NCBI GenBank assembly: GCA_021730855.1
Contig: JAKFYM010000124.1
Location: forward strand, 1 to 6,273
From: Bdellovibrionales bacterium
GTDB lineage: Bacteria > Bdellovibrionota > UBA1018 > CAIPTA01
Length of the DNA: 6,273 nucleotides
Direction of reading: 5' to 3'
The first letter of the stretch is position 1, and the number at the start of each line of letters is the position of its first letter. Position numbers and translations under genes: made by a program. The notes beneath the pieces were generated by a model. It was not told where the DNA came from. It did no database searches and saw only the letters and a program-made list of their open reading frames with translations. Positions 4,933-6,273 of the stretch are shown one piece after another.

Positions 4933-6264
4933 ATGCGCGTTCTCTGGGTGGATGCGGACAATACTCCTTGGACCGACAGCAACGGATGGCAGGTTCTGGA
5001 AGACTTTGGTTTGCACATAAACCGAGTTTCTTCCGTTGCCAATGCGCTTTCTCCTCTAGCAGGCATGGCCTTCGACCTCCTGCTCGTGCGTGCGGAAGTT
5101 CCCGAAGCCGAATCTTTTTTGCTCAAAGCCCGTGCGGCCATTGGCAATAGTCCCCGCAAAATCGTGCTGGTCTCTTCGGAGTGGAGCAAAGAAGCTTTTC
5201 GTGCGCATTCCAAAACCGCGGGCGCTGCGCATCGTTATGCGCGGGTGCCGATGCCCCCCGAGGGCTTTCTCGGTTTATTAGCGGATCTTTTTGGCTGCAC
5301 GATCGATGAGCTCGCCGATCTTTCGTTCGAAGATGCGCCGCGCGCGACCCCTCCCAAGCCCAAGAAAAAACTGCCCTCGCGGGCCGATTCTGAAGACGTG
5401 GAAGTCTTACGCAAATATTTGCGTATCAAGGAAGAGCAGTTGGGGATTTCCGAGGACGAGCGCCAGGAGCTCGCGCTGGAGAATGAGCGCCTGCAAAAAG
5501 AGGCCCTGCAGCTGCAGCTGCGCCTGCGTGAGTTTGAGCACCTGCAGGAAGAGATGAGCAAAAAGGTGGAGGCCATGCAGGCCGAATCCCAGCGCTTGTT
5601 CGAAGAAAAAGAGCAGGAAAGGGCAGAGGCCGAGCGCGACCATCGCACTCAGGCGGAGCGCATGCGTAATCTCGAGACCCAGCTGGGCGACGCCAATGAG
5701 AAATACGAAAACTTGCGCGTTCGCGTGCGCAAGGATATTCGAAAGATCCGCGAGAATGAGCGCGATCTCGAGGCGCGGCTGGAGCTAGTGCGCAAGGATT
5801 CGTCCACGCTTCTGCAAGCGCGGGATGAAAAAGTTTTTGACCTGCAGCGGAAGATTGACGCCCTCGAGTTTGACCTCGACCAGCTGCAGGACGGCAAGGT
5901 GCAAGCCCAAATCGAAGCGGAGCGTTACTTGGCCAAGCTCTCCCGGGTGGCCAGGGCACTGCACTTGGCGGTGGGCATGATTGAGGATGACTATTCTGGC
6001 GAAGAAGAGCTAGAAGCGCTCGAGCCTCTGGTGGGGGGCGCTGCCAATGCCGAAGACTTGTTGGACGAGCCCCTAGAAATGCCGGAGGCGCCCATGGCTT
6101 CGGCCGAAGCGCCCGCAGGAGCGGCCACCCCTCCGCCGGAGGAGGTGGAAGAGCCTCTGCCGATGGCGGCGGGCGATGAATATTCCAGCGACCTTGCGGC
6201 GCTTGCCCAGGATGGCGAGCCCACGAAAATGCTGAGCATGGATCCCGAAGAGCCAGAAACCTAA
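4933..6264 (+). CDS. Pseudo-receiver / long coiled-coil protein (AglZ/FrzS-like architecture)
   Basis: Protein of 443 residues from the ATG at 4933, chosen because MRVLWVDADN is a typical first receiver strand and GGGTGG lies six bases upstream; a longer frame from a TTG at 4819 adds a non-homologous leader. Residues 1-120 form a CheY-like domain with Asp6/Asp8 retained. The phosphoacceptor position in FDLLLVRAEVP is Arg53, the switch Thr is Ser81, and the Lys before Pro is Val105 (ARVPMP), so it cannot be phosphorylated in the normal way. A basic linker (136-150) leads to a charged coiled coil (about 155-345) rich in Glu, Lys, Arg, Leu and Gln. The end (350-443) is acidic and Pro/Ala-rich, finishing near PTKMLSMD. 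AglZ and FrzS of Myxococcus share the receiver-plus-coiled-coil plan and act in polarity and gliding; the function here is inferred from architecture only. It is divergent from the membrane protein/bactofilin operon. Confidence 0.85.
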   Translation: MRVLWVDADNTPWTDSNGWQVLEDFGLHINRVSSVANALSPLAGMAFDLLLVRAEVPEAESFLLKARAAIGNSPRKIVLVSSEWSKEAFRAHSKTAGAAHRYARVPMPPEGFLGLLADLFGCTIDELADLSFEDAPRATPPKPKKKLPSRADSEDVEVLRKYLRIKEEQLGISEDERQELALENERLQKEALQLQLRLREFEHLQEEMSKKVEAMQAESQRLFEEKEQERAEAERDHRTQAERMRNLETQLGDANEKYENLRVRVRKDIRKIRENERDLEARLELVRKDSSTLLQARDEKVFDLQRKIDALEFDLDQLQDGKVQAQIEAERYLAKLSRVARALHLAVGMIEDDYSGEEELEALEPLVGGAANAEDLLDEPLEMPEAPMASAEAPAGAATPPPEEVEEPLPMAAGDEYSSDLAALAQDGEPTKMLSMDPEEPET

Positions 6265-6273
6265 GCTTAGAAA

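Noticed and set aside
5506..5520. CTGCAGCTGCAGCTG repeat, possible binding site or microsatellite
   Set aside because: Explained by Leu-Gln codons of the coiled coil.
5426..5959. Minus-strand open frame of 177 codons opposite the coiled coil
   Set aside because: Antisense shadow of Glu/Lys/Leu-rich coding sequence.

Overview
The window is a compact bacterial chromosomal segment with six genes: one partial at the left edge and five complete. It has no RNA genes, CRISPR arrays or recognisable insertion sequences. Most of it is GC-rich with strongly G/C-biased third positions (45 of 60 bases are G/C at 1741-1800). One gene in the middle is clearly AT-richer (18 of 60 at 2761-2820). The gene set (a bactofilin, a degenerate receiver fused to a long coiled coil, a secreted protein with a Sec-type signal peptide) suggests a Gram-negative bacterium with elaborate cell-shape or polarity machinery, perhaps in the Bdellovibrionota/Myxococcota region of the tree. 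That placement is an inference and is weak.

Left region (1-1343, minus strand): a PhnP-like metallo-beta-lactamase-fold hydrolase is followed after 32 bases by the N-terminal 160 codons of an alanine dehydrogenase that runs off the window. The two are probably co-transcribed. A 47-base gap separates the hydrolase start from a divergent plus-strand gene for an extended short-chain dehydrogenase/epimerase (1391-2386).

Middle (2387-3550): an AT-rich plus-strand gene encodes a secreted protein of about 342 residues. It has a His-Gly ... Ser-Cys arrangement typical of caspase-like (clan CD, DUF4347-like) domains. A small inverted repeat lies upstream, and a hairpin at its 3' end overlaps the stop codons of both convergent genes. 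It looks like an acquired cassette in otherwise GC-rich DNA.

Right region (3540-6264): a minus-strand pair encodes a single-pass membrane protein and, with a one-base TAATG overlap, a bactofilin. The membrane protein has the short cytoplasmic N-terminus plus transmembrane layout of bactofilin-linked M23 peptidases, but its periplasmic domain is not M23. Divergently, across a 131-base promoter region, lies a pseudo-receiver/coiled-coil protein of AglZ/FrzS-like architecture. These three genes could form one cytoskeleton, envelope and polarity module, and they are the most interesting part of the window.
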